Source: Balneola sp.
GTDB lineage: Bacteria; Bacteroidota; Rhodothermia; Balneolales; Balneolaceae
Assembly: GCA_002694685.1 (NCBI GenBank)
Contig: NZMW01000004.1
Coordinates: 740,632-804,631 of the forward strand
DNA length: 64,000 bases
Reading direction: 5' to 3'
In this document: positions 53,425 to 62,288 of the stretch, in pieces
How positions within the stretch are numbered: the first letter of the stretch is position 1
Layout: each line of letters begins with the position of its first letter
The notes under the pieces: generated by a model
What the model saw: the letters and a program-made list of their open reading frames with translations, nothing else
The model's database searches: none
What the model was told of the DNA's origin: nothing
Made by a program: the position numbers and the translations under genes

Positions 53425-53907
53425 TTAGAGTTTCGTCGGATTTGGAGCATCACCATACACTTCCTTAGGATCAAAGACTTTTTCGTCTTCTTCGTAGTGT
53501 AATTCACCTTTTTTGATATCAAAATCTTCACCGGTAGGTACGCTTCGGTAAAAGCAAGAGCGATAACCTACGTGGCAACTAGCACCATTGCCTTGAACTT
53601 CCACACGTAACCAAACACAGTCCTGATCATCATCAATACGCATTTCTTTAATGATCTGAGTCAGCCCCGAAGTAGCTCCTTTGTGCCATAGCGTTTCACG
53701 GCTTCGGCTGTAATAGACAGCTTCACCTAGTTCAATGGTCTTTTTTAGAGCCTCTTCGTTCATGTATCCGTGCATCAGTAATTCGCCGGATTTAAAATCA
53801 GTGGTAACTACCGGAATCAATCCATTTTCCTGGAATTTAGGAGCCAGATCATTTCCTTCTTCAACTTGTTCTACCGTTTTTCGTTCTTTGAATTTGATTT
53901 CGTTCAT
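53425..53907 (-). CDS. hisI: Phosphoribosyl-AMP cyclohydrolase
   Basis: Opens the adenine ring of PR-AMP, the third step of histidine synthesis. 160 residues, a stand-alone HisI without the HisE domain. Motifs: [34 protein letters not shown], the Mg-binding DDDQD (92-96) with Cys97, and [13 protein letters not shown] containing Zn-binding Cys111 and Cys118. This DDDQDC form resembles the Alphaproteobacteria-type HisI. ATG 53907. No other early his genes are near (hisN is at 63 kb), and the gene lies alone between two clusters of palindromic repeats. Confidence 0.94.
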   Translation of the reverse strand: MNEIKFKERKTVEQVEEGNDLAPKFQENGLIPVVTTDFKSGELLMHGYMNEEALKKTIELGEAVYYSRSRETLWHKGATSGLTQIIKEMRIDDDQDCVWLRVEVQGNGASCHVGYRSCFYRSVPTGEDFDIKKGELHYEEDEKVFDPKEVYGDAPNPTKL

Positions 53908-54005
53908 TAATCTAAATTAGTTGGTCAATATTTTTTGCCACCAAAACTTTAAAGCACAAAAGAAATAATTGATTTCGCGTTCTTGAAATTTTGTAGCATG
54001 AAATT

Positions 54006-54086
54006 GGTTCCGACGCGGAGCGTACGGAACCAGATAGGTTCTCAGTTTCTAAGTTCAACTCGCTCAGACGCTCTGCGTCGAAGCGG
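54006..54086. repeat. Pair of palindromic repeat units upstream of hisI
   Basis: Unit 1, GGTTCCG-ACGC-GGA-GCGT-A-CGGAACC (54006-54031), is a near-perfect hairpin. Unit 2, CGCTCAGACGCTCTGCGTCG (54061-54080) plus AAGCGG, is the same family as the arms at 53277 and 53400. The two are in opposite orientation, so hisI is flanked on both sides by GACGC-N3-GCGTC palindromes. Confidence 0.75.
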
Positions 54087-54135
54087 ATGTATACATACAA
54101 GGAAGATCTGACTGTAAGGTCCAATCATAAGAATT

Positions 54136-54414
54136 TTATTCTCGTTCGTCATTCATTGTTGAATGTTCCTTGTTCAATGTTTTCTTAGGAACGGGATCAT
54201 ATCCATCACCGCCCCAGGGATGACATCGCCCGATTCGTTTGATGCCCATCCAAAATCCTTTTAAAGGTCCCCACTCATCAACGGCTTCAATCATATAATG
54301 TGAACACGTTGGGGAGTATCGGCAGCTTCGACCCAGCCAGGGAGAAATTGCTGCTTGGTAAAATTTCACTAAACCAATAATTAATAGGCTGAATATGTTT
54401 TTCAGCAGATCCAT
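54136..54414 (-). CDS. yidD: Membrane protein insertion efficiency factor YidD
   Basis: 92 residues. An N-terminal amphipathic helix is followed by the family signature [27 protein letters not shown], with its three Cys, and [18 protein letters not shown]. YidD acts with YidC in inserting inner-membrane proteins (established). The last 15 residues ([15 protein letters not shown]) extend beyond the usual end and are encoded by a sequence (ACATTGAACAAGGAACATTC and on) that recurs in intergenic DNA near 56.67 kb, so the C-terminus seems to have been extended by a repeat. The ATG shares one base with the cysS stop (TAATG), indicating coupling. Confidence 0.94.
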   Translation of the reverse strand: MDLLKNIFSLLIIGLVKFYQAAISPWLGRSCRYSPTCSHYMIEAVDEWGPLKGFWMGIKRIGRCHPWGGDGYDPVPKKTLNKEHSTMNDERE

Positions 54415-55877
54415 TACTTGATTTCGAAGGTCGTGCCTTCTTTGCCATCCATCAGCTGAACGCCCAGCTCCTCCAGTTCGTCTCTGATTTTATCAGAAAG
54501 CTCGAAGTTTTTGTTAGCACGAGCGTCTTTTCTGATATCAATTAACAGCTCAACCAATCCTTCGGTTACTTTCTCATTTCCACCGGATTTTTCTTTTGGC
54601 CAGATTCCTAATACTTCCTCTACAACACTATGAAGAAAGACTTTAATAGTATCAAGGTTTGATGGAGCCTTTTTATCATTAATCAGCTTTCGGATTTCCT
54701 TCAGTCTTTCAAAAAGAACTGCTATTGCTTGGGCTGAATTGAAATCATCATTCATGGATGATTCAAAGGCATTCTTAAAGCTTTCAAGATCATACTCTTC
54801 GCCACTTCCCGGCTTTGATTTATCAATCGTTAAAATCATGGATTGAAGGTTTTTCAATCCTGTTTCAGCTCCTGAAAGAGCATCTTCAGAAAAATCAGTA
54901 GTACTGCGATAGTGGCTTTGCAGCAGGAAGAAGCGGATTACTTCTGCCGGCCACGCTCTGGTTAGCAGTTTGTGATCGCCGGAAATGAATTCATGAAGGC
55001 TAATAGCATTGCCCAACGATTTACCCATTTTCTGCCCTTCCAACGTCACCATGTTGTTATGGAGCCAGTACTTCACAAATTGTTTATCATGGGCACACTC
55101 GGATTGAGCAATTTCACATTCATGATGTGGAAACTGGTTATCAAGCCCGCCACCATGTATATCAAAACTTTCACCCAAATATTTGGTGCTCATGGCGGAA
55201 CATTCCACATGCCAACCGGGATAACCCACGCTCCATGGCGAATCCCATTTCATTATATGTCCGTCGTCAGCCTTTTTCCATAAAGCAAAATCTTCAGGGC
55301 TGCGCTTATCAGAAGCAGTTTCAACACGAGTGCCGGCTTCTGCATCTTCCGTTTTACGGCCACTTAGCTTACCGTATTCTTCATCGGAAGAAACATCGAA
55401 GTAAACATTACCGTCGGCATTATATGCGTGGCCATTCTCGATCAATTTTTTGACCATGGCAATTTGCTCAGGAATATGTCCCGATGCACGAGGAGCAATA
55501 TCTGGGCGGAGTACATTCAAAGCATCCATATCCCGGAAATAGGTGTAGGTATATTTTTCAGCAATTTCCATCGGCTGTACTTTCTCGATACGAGCCTGCT
55601 TGCTGAGTTTATCTTCACCTTCTTCGGCATCATCAACAAGATGCCCAACGTCGGTAATATTTTGAACATACCGAACTTTGTAGCCTAAATAGCGGAGATA
55701 GCGCAACACTACATCAAAAGAAACATAGCTTTTGGCGTGCCCTAAATGTGCATCACCATAAACGGTGGGACCACAAACATACATCCCCACATGTGGAGCA
55801 TTTAACGGCTCGAACTGTTCTTTTTTGCGGGTGAGGGTATTATAAACGTGAAGTTCTTTATTGCCTTTATCAGCCAC
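54414..55877 (-). CDS. cysS: Cysteinyl-tRNA synthetase
   Basis: Class I aminoacyl-tRNA synthetase charging tRNA-Cys. 487 residues, normal length. Motifs: [17 protein letters not shown], with the zinc-binding Cys and the HIGH variant HLGH (44-47), the conserved [10 protein letters not shown] and [19 protein letters not shown] zinc-site segments, and KMGKSLGN as the KMSKS loop. An anticodon-binding helical region follows to the end. Start is GTG 55877, nine bases after the folE stop; residues HVYNTL begin the first strand, so it is well placed. It is coupled to yidD by TAATG. Confidence 0.97.
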   Translation of the reverse strand: MADKGNKELHVYNTLTRKKEQFEPLNAPHVGMYVCGPTVYGDAHLGHAKSYVSFDVVLRYLRYLGYKVRYVQNITDVGHLVDDAEEGEDKLSKQARIEKVQPMEIAEKYTYTYFRDMDALNVLRPDIAPRASGHIPEQIAMVKKLIENGHAYNADGNVYFDVSSDEEYGKLSGRKTEDAEAGTRVETASDKRSPEDFALWKKADDGHIMKWDSPWSVGYPGWHVECSAMSTKYLGESFDIHGGGLDNQFPHHECEIAQSECAHDKQFVKYWLHNNMVTLEGQKMGKSLGNAISLHEFISGDHKLLTRAWPAEVIRFFLLQSHYRSTTDFSEDALSGAETGLKNLQSMILTIDKSKPGSGEEYDLESFKNAFESSMNDDFNSAQAIAVLFERLKEIRKLINDKKAPSNLDTIKVFLHSVVEEVLGIWPKEKSGGNEKVTEGLVELLIDIRKDARANKNFELSDKIRDELEELGVQLMDGKEGTTFEIK

Positions 55878-55885
55878 AGCGATTA

Positions 55886-56569
55886 TTAGATGTCAGTGTT
55901 TGTTTTGATGTAATCAATGAATTTCTGCTGAGTAGCTTCTTCCTTAAAAGCACCACGATACTCAGATGTAATAGTTGTAGAAGTAATATCTTTAATTCCG
56001 CGGGTTGAAACGCAAAGGTGCTTGCTGTCAATAAAAACAGCAATGTCGTCAGTTTCTAACGCAGCGCTGAGTTCATCAGCAATTTGCAGGGTAAGTCTTT
56101 CCTGAACCTGAGGGCGTCGGGAGTAATAATCTACAATGCGATTAATTTTAGAGAGTCCGATAACTTTCTTTCCAGAAGAAATATATCCAACATGAGCTTT
56201 ACCTATAAAAGGGAGGAAGTGATGCTCACAAAATGAAGTCACCTGAATATTCTTTTCTACAACCATGCCATTATAGTCATAGTCGTTATTGAACTGACGA
56301 GCTACCGGCTTGTTCTTAGGATTCAGGCCTTCAAAAATTTCTTTCACATACATCTTGGCTACACGGTAAGGTGTGCCTTTAAGGCTGTCATCATTTAAAT
56401 CCAGACCCAGCGTATGCATGATTTCAGCAAAATGCTCCTGAATAATTTCAATCTTTTCGTCGTCAGTTTTCTCAAAAGCATCTTGGCGTAATGGAGTTTG
56501 TACTCCGGTGCTGAGATGATCTTCACCGATTTCCTCGGCAGTGATTTTGTCTAAATCCAATGTTTTCAA
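55886..56569 (-). CDS. folE: GTP cyclohydrolase I (FolE type)
   Basis: Converts GTP to dihydroneopterin triphosphate for folate or other pteridines. 227 residues. Zinc ligands and active-site motifs: SFCEHHFLPFIGKAHVGY (Cys and His), KVIGLSKINRIVDYYSRRPQVQERLT (conserved family block) and SKHLCVSTRGI (second Cys, GTP binding). The first 45 residues are a variable extension. The start is TTG 56569 giving MKTLDLD; no ATG is available before the conserved region begins. It is eight bases upstream of cysS and on the same strand, so folE-cysS-yidD probably form one operon. Confidence 0.96.
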   Translation of the reverse strand: MKTLDLDKITAEEIGEDHLSTGVQTPLRQDAFEKTDDEKIEIIQEHFAEIMHTLGLDLNDDSLKGTPYRVAKMYVKEIFEGLNPKNKPVARQFNNDYDYNGMVVEKNIQVTSFCEHHFLPFIGKAHVGYISSGKKVIGLSKINRIVDYYSRRPQVQERLTLQIADELSAALETDDIAVFIDSKHLCVSTRGIKDITSTTITSEYRGAFKEEATQQKFIDYIKTNTDI

Positions 56570-56753
56570 TATTTCTGAATTATAAATCTTAGGTAACAGG
56601 AGCTATCCTGCACTTTTTCAAACAGAACCCCAAAGTTAAGGGTTCCTACTATTAATTGACAGCAGTAGAATAACGAACATTGAACAAGGACAATGAATTT
56701 CGAAGAGAAGTATTTTGGGAATTGGAGTGCTTACTATAGATATTTGACTTAAC

Positions 56754-56788
56754 GACTAACGACTAACGACTAACGACTAACGACTAAC
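56754..56788. repeat. Heptanucleotide array 1, (GACTAAC)5
   Basis: Five perfect GACTAAC units, preceded by a degenerate GACTTAAC, end 11 bases before the Dabb gene ATG, so they occupy its leader. A related array follows the same gene. An ACATTGAACAAGGA stretch, also present in the yidD tail, lies about 75 bases before it. Confidence 0.9.
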
Positions 56789-56799
56789 AACGGATCAAA

Positions 56800-57108
56800 A
56801 TGATCAAACATGTGGTAATGTGGAAACTGAAGGATGTAGCGGAAGGCAAAACAAAAGCTGAGAATGCTGAGGTGATGAAAGAATTGCTGGAAGACCTTCC
56901 TAATAAAATTGAAGAATTAAGCAGTGCTGAAGTAGGAATTAATATCTTAGAAGGGAATGAGGATGCCATTTGCGATGTGGTTTTGACAACGGAATGTGAT
57001 TCTAAGGAAGATCTAAAAGCCTACGGAGTTCATCCAGATCATCAAAAAGTGGTTGAGTTCATCAAGAAAGTTGTGATGGAAAGAAGGGTTGTTGACTATA
57101 TTAGTTAA
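56800..57108 (+). CDS. Dabb (stress-responsive alpha-beta barrel) domain protein
   Basis: 102 residues forming one Dabb ferredoxin-like domain: IKHVVMWKLKDVAEG at the start, the LSSAEVGINI strand, CDVVLTTECDSKEDLKAYGVHPDHQKVVEFIKKV with the conserved YxxHPxH, and VVDY at the end. Family members are small dimeric proteins of varied activity (olivetolic-acid-cyclase-like, stress response) and the function here is unknown. Its ATG stands 11 bases after one heptanucleotide array and its stop 2 bases before another, so changes in unit number could affect both its leader and its 3' end. Confidence 0.92.
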   Translation: MIKHVVMWKLKDVAEGKTKAENAEVMKELLEDLPNKIEELSSAEVGINILEGNEDAICDVVLTTECDSKEDLKAYGVHPDHQKVVEFIKKVVMERRVVDYIS

Positions 57109-57110
57109 AT

Positions 57111-57215
57111 GACCAATGACCAATGACCAATGACCAATGACCAATGACCAATGACCAATGACCAATGACCAACGACTAACGAATAACGAATAACGAATAA
57201 CGAGTAACGAGTAAC
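57111..57215. repeat. Heptanucleotide array 2, 15 units of GA(C/A/G)(C/T)AA(T/C) type
   Basis: Fifteen consecutive 7-base units: eight GACCAAT, then GACCAAC, GACTAAC, three GAATAAC and two GAGTAAC, a graded array. One more GAATAAC lies at 57224-57230 and the Smr ATG (57233) directly follows. The order suggests slippage plus mutation spreading through the array. Confidence 0.92.
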
Positions 57216-57232
57216 GAAAACACGAATAACGA

Positions 57233-57508
57233 ATGAATGAGCCCGATCCCATAGAAATCCCAATTAACGGAATACTGGATTTACACTTGTTCAACCCCAA
57301 AGAACTAGGTGAGTTAATTCCAGATTACATTGAAGCCTGTCTGGAGAAAGGCATTTTCTCCATCAGGATTATACATGGGAAGGGCAAAGGGGTGTTGAGA
57401 AGAACCGTACATAGCTTATTGGACAGAAACGAGCATGTTAAATCATACAGCTTGGCCAGCGACCGTAGTGGATGGGGAGCTACGATAGCAGAATTGAATA
57501 GAACTTAG
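57233..57508 (+). CDS. Small Smr-domain protein
   Basis: 91 residues comprising one Smr (small MutS-related) domain: ILDLHLF (LDLH motif), a central helix, then IRIIHGKGKGVLRRTVHSLL with the HGxGxG motif. Smr domains nick DNA or RNA; free-standing forms have been linked to mRNA quality control and recombination suppression in other bacteria. The start ATG 57233 is formed at the very end of the heptanucleotide array, so its ribosome-binding region consists of repeat units. It overlaps by four bases, tail to tail, with the acetyltransferase gene on the other strand. Confidence 0.9.
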   Translation: MNEPDPIEIPINGILDLHLFNPKELGELIPDYIEACLEKGIFSIRIIHGKGKGVLRRTVHSLLDRNEHVKSYSLASDRSGWGATIAELNRT

Positions 57509-58080
57509 CCTTCAACTTTTGTGACTTCTCCGAATTTTAGCTGGTAATCATCTTTAGACTCAGGACAGGTTGCCTTACCGTCTTGTCCAAAATCAAGGCG
57601 GTGGCCATATTCACTGACCCAGCCAATTTGCTTAGCGGGATTCCCTACCATTAAAGCATAAGGAAGCACAGGCTTGGTAATAACTGCTCCAGCGCCAATC
57701 AAACAATACTTACCTAATTCATTACCGCAAATGATGGTAGCATTTGCTCCAATTGAAGCACCTTGTCGGACCTGTGTTTCTACATATTCATCCCGCCGAA
57801 CCACGGCACTTCGTGGGTTTACAATATTGGTGAATACCATGCTTGGCCCCAGAAATACATCATCCTCACAAATAACCCCGGTATATATGGACACATTATT
57901 CTGAACTTTGACGTTATTGCCTAGCTTAACTTTAGGCGAAACCACCACGTTCTGACCAAGATTACAGTTTTCACCTAGCTCAGATTCGGGCATGACGTGT
58001 GTGAAGTGCCAGATTTTAGTTCCTTTTCCGATTTTAGCTCCATCATCAATAACAGCGGTTTCGTGTGCGAAGTAATCCAT
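57505..58080 (-). CDS. Left-handed beta-helix N-acetyltransferase (WlbB/WbpD-like)
   Basis: 191 residues from ATG 58080 (TTG 58086 is two codons upstream). The whole protein is hexapeptide repeats: KIGKGTKIWHFTHVMPESELGENCNLGQNVVV, then NNVKVQNNVSIYTGVICEDDVFLGPSMVFTNIVNPRSAV, and a C-terminal GAGAVITKPVLPYALMVGNPAKQIGWVSEYGHRLDF. KIWHFxHV and the NPR segment are marks of the UDP-2-acetamido-3-amino-dideoxyglucuronate N-acetyltransferases (WlbB/WbpD) that build O-antigen or capsule sugars. The partner dehydrogenase and aminotransferase are not in this window. Confidence 0.9.
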   Translation of the reverse strand: MDYFAHETAVIDDGAKIGKGTKIWHFTHVMPESELGENCNLGQNVVVSPKVKLGNNVKVQNNVSIYTGVICEDDVFLGPSMVFTNIVNPRSAVVRRDEYVETQVRQGASIGANATIICGNELGKYCLIGAGAVITKPVLPYALMVGNPAKQIGWVSEYGHRLDFGQDGKATCPESKDDYQLKFGEVTKVEG

Positions 58081-58222
58081 ATCCAATTATTTAGTTCGAT
58101 GTATATTAGCAATAGTTTGGATGTAGTGAAAGGGAAGTAAGCTTTTGGTTGATTCTTTTTTTATCCTCAATCCTCCAAAAAATAACATAGAGATTTTAGA
58201 AAGTAGCAGGACGTATCAAAAT

Positions 58223-60049
58223 ATGAGTCAAGATACATTGAAAAAATTACTGCAAAGGCATTGCCAGCGTATTGACGAGAACATTGCAAGATTCAAGAGT
58301 TTCAGTAAAAAATATACCTGGTCAAGATCTATAGTATTTTTTACTGGGTTAGGATTCGCTCTTTCGGCAACAGGGATTTTGAATGATTTCAGCTATTTCC
58401 TAGGACTCATTGTTTTTATAACGGGTTTTATCGTTTTGGTAGATCGTCATCAAAAGGTGCACGAGTCTATTGACAAGTTTGAGCACTTAAAGAAAATTAA
58501 GCAAAGGCATATTGCTCGCCTTGAACTGAATTGGTCTGAAATTCCGGTAAGGCACTCAGGTATAGAGATTAAAGATCATTCTTTTGCTAATGATTTAGAT
58601 ATAGTAGGAGAATACTCTCTCCATCAGCTAATAGATACATCAATATATGAGGGCAGTTCAGAGAAATTGGTGAACTGGCTATTGAAGGAATCTCCCGAAA
58701 AAGAAGAAATAAACCGTCGACAGAAGCTCGTTAAAGAATTAATTCCGCTTCAGGGATTTCGTGACAAACTAGCTGTGGTTGGGGAATTCACAAAGGGTAA
58801 AAGCTCTGATAAAGACTGGAGCATGGATAAAATGCTCAAGTGGTTAAAAAATTCACCGATCACAGGTTTTACTGGACCTTTAATTGTACTGTCGATTCTT
58901 AGCATATCAAATGTAACCTTAGGAGCGCTTGCATGGATTGGAATTGTGCCTGCACTTATTCCTATTATCACACTGGTTATTTATTTGAGCTATTACAATT
59001 ACAATAGCGATAAAATATCCGGGCTTTTTGAGGCTGCATATCAAATAGATAAGCTGCTGGGCAGGTTTCGGTACTTATTATTAGAAGTGGAAGAATTTAA
59101 AGTTAAGGGGGAGTCAGATCTAAAGGTGCTGTTAGCTGAGTATCAAAAATCGGATACAAAACCTTCTATATATATAAAGAAGGTAAAAAAGCTTACAGGA
59201 CCGGCCTCGCTGCAATCGAATCAAGTAATATGGCCACTGGTAAATTTAATTATGCCTTGGGATATGTTTTATTCCATGAAGATGGAGAGCCTGAAACAAG
59301 AACTAGAACCTAAGCTAGCTAAATGGCTGGATGTTTTTTATGAACTCGAAGCCCTAAATAGCCTGGCGAATTTCGGAGCCCTTCATACTGAATACAATTT
59401 TCCTGAATTAGTAGAGAATGAAGAAGTACTATTTAAAGCTAAAGATCTTGGTCACCCGCTTATTCCTTCATCCCAGAAAGTAACTAACGATTTTAAAGTG
59501 CAAGAAGGAAAAGATCTCTTTCTTATTACTGGATCTAATATGGCGGGTAAGAGTACTTTTCTAAGGACTATAGGTATCAATCTCTGTTTAGCTTTTGCCG
59601 GAGCTCCGGTGAATGCAGAGTCTTTGGAAACTAACTTATTCAGGATCTTCACGAGCATCAATGTGAAGGATTCTTTGGAAGGCGGCCTTTCTCATTTCTA
59701 TGCGGAGGTACGGCGACTACGAACGCTACTGGATAAACTTGACCAGAACGATGAACTCCCGCTTTTCTTTTTTGTGGATGAAATTTTCAAAGGCACTAAC
59801 AATAGAGAGCGATTTCAGGGAAGTACAGCATTCTTAAAAGAAATAGCTGGAAAAAATGGAGTAGGAATGGTATCCACTCATGATCTGGAGTTAGCTTCTT
59901 TGGAGAAGGATATATCGGAACTGAGTAACTGGCACTTTGCCGAAACTATAGAAGACGGAAAAATGAGTTTTGAGTACAAACTCAAATCGGGTCCATGCCC
60001 AACAACCAATGCTCTAAAGATTATGGAGATGGAAGGGTTACCCATTTAA
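58223..60049 (+). CDS. Membrane-anchored MutS-like ATPase
   Basis: 608 residues from ATG 58223; an in-frame TTG at 58145 would add 26 residues. Four hydrophobic helices are seen: a pair at about residues 38-82 and a pair at about 215-262, which classical MutS1/MutS2 lack. The C-terminal 200 residues are a MutS ABC-type ATPase: Walker A TGSNMAGKSTFLRT, a KDSLEGGLSHFYAEVRRL signature-like segment, Walker B FFVDEIFKGTNNRER and the STHDLELA His loop. The mismatch-binding domain I is absent. Such membrane MutS-like proteins occur in Bacteroidota and related phyla, with unknown function; DNA mismatch repair is unlikely. Confidence 0.88.
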   Translation: MSQDTLKKLLQRHCQRIDENIARFKSFSKKYTWSRSIVFFTGLGFALSATGILNDFSYFLGLIVFITGFIVLVDRHQKVHESIDKFEHLKKIKQRHIARLELNWSEIPVRHSGIEIKDHSFANDLDIVGEYSLHQLIDTSIYEGSSEKLVNWLLKESPEKEEINRRQKLVKELIPLQGFRDKLAVVGEFTKGKSSDKDWSMDKMLKWLKNSPITGFTGPLIVLSILSISNVTLGALAWIGIVPALIPIITLVIYLSYYNYNSDKISGLFEAAYQIDKLLGRFRYLLLEVEEFKVKGESDLKVLLAEYQKSDTKPSIYIKKVKKLTGPASLQSNQVIWPLVNLIMPWDMFYSMKMESLKQELEPKLAKWLDVFYELEALNSLANFGALHTEYNFPELVENEEVLFKAKDLGHPLIPSSQKVTNDFKVQEGKDLFLITGSNMAGKSTFLRTIGINLCLAFAGAPVNAESLETNLFRIFTSINVKDSLEGGLSHFYAEVRRLRTLLDKLDQNDELPLFFFVDEIFKGTNNRERFQGSTAFLKEIAGKNGVGMVSTHDLELASLEKDISELSNWHFAETIEDGKMSFEYKLKSGPCPTTNALKIMEMEGLPI

Positions 60050-60289
60050 AATGCCGAGCAGGCACCCTGGCTTATCACTAAAAAAAGAGAGAGAAATAGC
60101 GGGCTGAAAAGTTTATTAAATGCCTTCATATAATCTTCACAAAACCTATTCTGGTAATCTCGCAACTTGTTGTAGTTTAATAACTTGAAAGAGGGAAAAA
60201 ATATTTTTTTCTTCACAATCCCTTCATGAATAATTGGTTTCTTTAAAGCGAGTTAATTAAACAACTCCTAAAACAAAAATGAGGTCGTA

Positions 60290-60850
60290 ATGTATAAATC
60301 AATTTCCGCACTAATTTTAACACTTCTACTGAGTACAGCAGTTTTTTCTCAAACCTACACTATTGTTCCTGATGAAAGCGAGATAATCGTTTGGGGAACT
60401 TCTAATGTTCACGATTGGGAAGCTCCGGCTGAAGAGTTCTCCGGTTCTGCAACTATAGAACTAGCAGATGATTCACTGGTTTCAATTACAAGCCTGGAAT
60501 TTAGCGTCGTAGCTGAAGAAATAAATAGTGGAAAAGGTGGAATGGACAAACGTATAGATGATGCGCTTAAAGTTAATAAGCACAAAAATATCACGTTTGT
60601 ATTAACTGACATCACAGACGTAGAATCTTCTACACTAACTGCTAATGGAGAATTATCTATAGCAGGTGTAACTAAGAATGTACAAATGAAAGTTGAGTAC
60701 CAACTTCAAGCAGACGGTACTATACTTTTTAATGGAAAGCAGAATATAGACATGACTGAGTTTAATATTGACCCACCAACCGCCGTATTCGGTACAATTA
60801 AAGCCGGTGAAAAGGTAGACGTGGAATTCAATGCTAAATTCGCTCAATAA
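60290..60850 (+). CDS. Secreted YceI family protein
   Basis: 186 residues with a signal peptide (about 1-20, ending VFSQ). One YceI lipocalin-like domain follows: YTIVPDESEIIVWGTSNVHDWEAPAEEFSG, GKGGMDKRIDDALKVNKHKNITFVLTDI and GELSIAGVTKNVQMKVEY. The family binds isoprenoid or quinone-like lipids in the periplasm (structures of TT1927b), though physiological roles vary. The gene is 48 bases before the porin-like gene on the same strand, so both are likely cotranscribed. A second YceI protein is encoded convergently downstream of the porin. Confidence 0.92.
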   Translation: MYKSISALILTLLLSTAVFSQTYTIVPDESEIIVWGTSNVHDWEAPAEEFSGSATIELADDSLVSITSLEFSVVAEEINSGKGGMDKRIDDALKVNKHKNITFVLTDITDVESSTLTANGELSIAGVTKNVQMKVEYQLQADGTILFNGKQNIDMTEFNIDPPTAVFGTIKAGEKVDVEFNAKFAQ

Positions 60851-60898
60851 ATTTAAAAAACAATCAACCAATCAATAACATAACCAAATCCTAAGGTC

Positions 60899-62137
60899 AT
60901 GAAATCACAAGCCAAATATATCACAGTATTTCTATTAGCCCTTGTGTTGGGAACTAGCGCAGCTATGGCCCAACAAAAATCTTTACAATACTTCAAAGAT
61001 CCCGGCAAATCCGGTCTGAACGTATTCGAAACACCTAAAACAACAAACGTTGAATTCGACGGTCTGTATGTACGTGTCGGTGGAGACTTTGCACTACAGT
61101 TTCAGGGTATATCACAAAGCAATGCCGGAGACTCTCTTGCAGAGTTAGGTAACAACTTTAACCTTCCAACAGCTAACCTAAACCTTGATGTTCAACTGGA
61201 CGAAGGTTTAAGAATGCACCTCCGTACATATCTGTCATCTCGTCACCACACAGAGTCTTATGTGAAAGGTGGTTATATGCAGATTGACCGACTAGACTTC
61301 ATCGAAGAAGGTTTTATGGACGGTTTGATGGATGTTTTGACCATCCGAGTAGGTATGGATCAAATCAACTATGGTGATGCACACTTCCGCAGATCAGATA
61401 ACGCTGCTGCTCTCTACAATCCATTTGTAGGTAACTACATCATGGACAACTTCACTACTGAGCCTTTCATGGAATTAACTTACCAGAATTCAGGCATCAT
61501 TGGTGTGATAGGTGCAACTAATGGCCGACTAAACCAAAGCGTAACTTCTACTGATGATGGTATTGTACTCTTCGGTAAGTTAGGATACGACAAGCAGCTG
61601 AACGAAGACCTGAGATTCCGTCTCACCGGTTCTTTCTACAATAGCTCCGAAGAAAGCACACGTGACTATATCTACGGTGGTGACCGTGCCGGTGGACGTT
61701 ACTACGCAGTAATGGAAGGAGGCGACTTCTCCGGACGATTCAATCCTGGCTTTGGCTCTCAAACAGCTTTCCAAATCAACCCATTCGTAAAATTCCAGGG
61801 ACTTGAATTTTTTGGAATCTTTGAGCAAACAAGCAACAGCGCTGATGCAGGTGGCTCTTTCACTCAACTTGGTGGAGAAGTTATCTACCGATTTGGAGCT
61901 GACGAAGACATCTACCTAGGTGGACGTTATAACATGATAAGCGGCGAAAGAACTGATGCTGCCGCAACTCAGGAAATTAGCAGAATCAACTTCGGTGGTG
62001 GCTGGTTCATGACTGACAACGTACTTACAAAACTAGAATATGTCTCACAATCTTACGATGGTGACGGCTGGAACACTAGCCTATACAACGGTGGCGAATT
62101 TAGCGGAATCATGTTAGAAGCTGTGATAAGCTTCTGA
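60899..62137 (+). CDS. Outer-membrane porin-like beta-barrel protein
   Basis: 412 residues with a signal peptide (about 1-24, ending AMAQ). The mature protein is a continuous barrel: repeated 10-residue strands alternating with Gly/Asp loops, GLYVRVGGDFALQFQGIS at the N-terminus, TIRVGMDQINYGDAHFRRSD, LFGKLGYDKQLNEDLRFRLTGSFYN and a C-terminal strand ending in Phe. It resembles the OprO/phosphate-selective-porin fold in general layout, but the substrate is unknown. Codons are rich in frequent forms (TCT, GGT, AAC), suggesting high expression. Two hairpins follow as terminators. Confidence 0.85.
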   Translation: MKSQAKYITVFLLALVLGTSAAMAQQKSLQYFKDPGKSGLNVFETPKTTNVEFDGLYVRVGGDFALQFQGISQSNAGDSLAELGNNFNLPTANLNLDVQLDEGLRMHLRTYLSSRHHTESYVKGGYMQIDRLDFIEEGFMDGLMDVLTIRVGMDQINYGDAHFRRSDNAAALYNPFVGNYIMDNFTTEPFMELTYQNSGIIGVIGATNGRLNQSVTSTDDGIVLFGKLGYDKQLNEDLRFRLTGSFYNSSEESTRDYIYGGDRAGGRYYAVMEGGDFSGRFNPGFGSQTAFQINPFVKFQGLEFFGIFEQTSNSADAGGSFTQLGGEVIYRFGADEDIYLGGRYNMISGERTDAAATQEISRINFGGGWFMTDNVLTKLEYVSQSYDGDGWNTSLYNGGEFSGIMLEAVISF

Positions 62138-62155
62138 TATACCGACCTCATAGGA

Positions 62156-62241
62156 AAAGGGCGCGCTGTGAAAGGCTCGCCCTTTCTGCGTCAATGAGTT
62201 TCTAAACCAAACCGTCAGCTGATTAAATCAGCTGACGGTTT
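62156..62241 (+). terminator. Tandem hairpins terminating the YceI-porin transcript
   Basis: Hairpin 1 has AAAGGGCG (62156-62163) pairing with CGCCCTTT (62178-62185). Hairpin 2 has a perfect 14-16-bp stem (62209-62224 with 62226-62241, core CCGTCAGCTGATT) and a T tract. Hairpin 2 can also end the convergent YceI gene. Confidence 0.9.
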
Positions 62242-62288
62242 TTTTATTTGGGAGAAATTGCTGGAAGAGATAATTAGGAAGAGGAATA

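Noticed and set aside
57013-57300. 95-codon minus-strand frame with repeated SLVIGHW units
   Set aside because: Translation of the heptanucleotide array; such frames are known annotation artefacts of these repeats.
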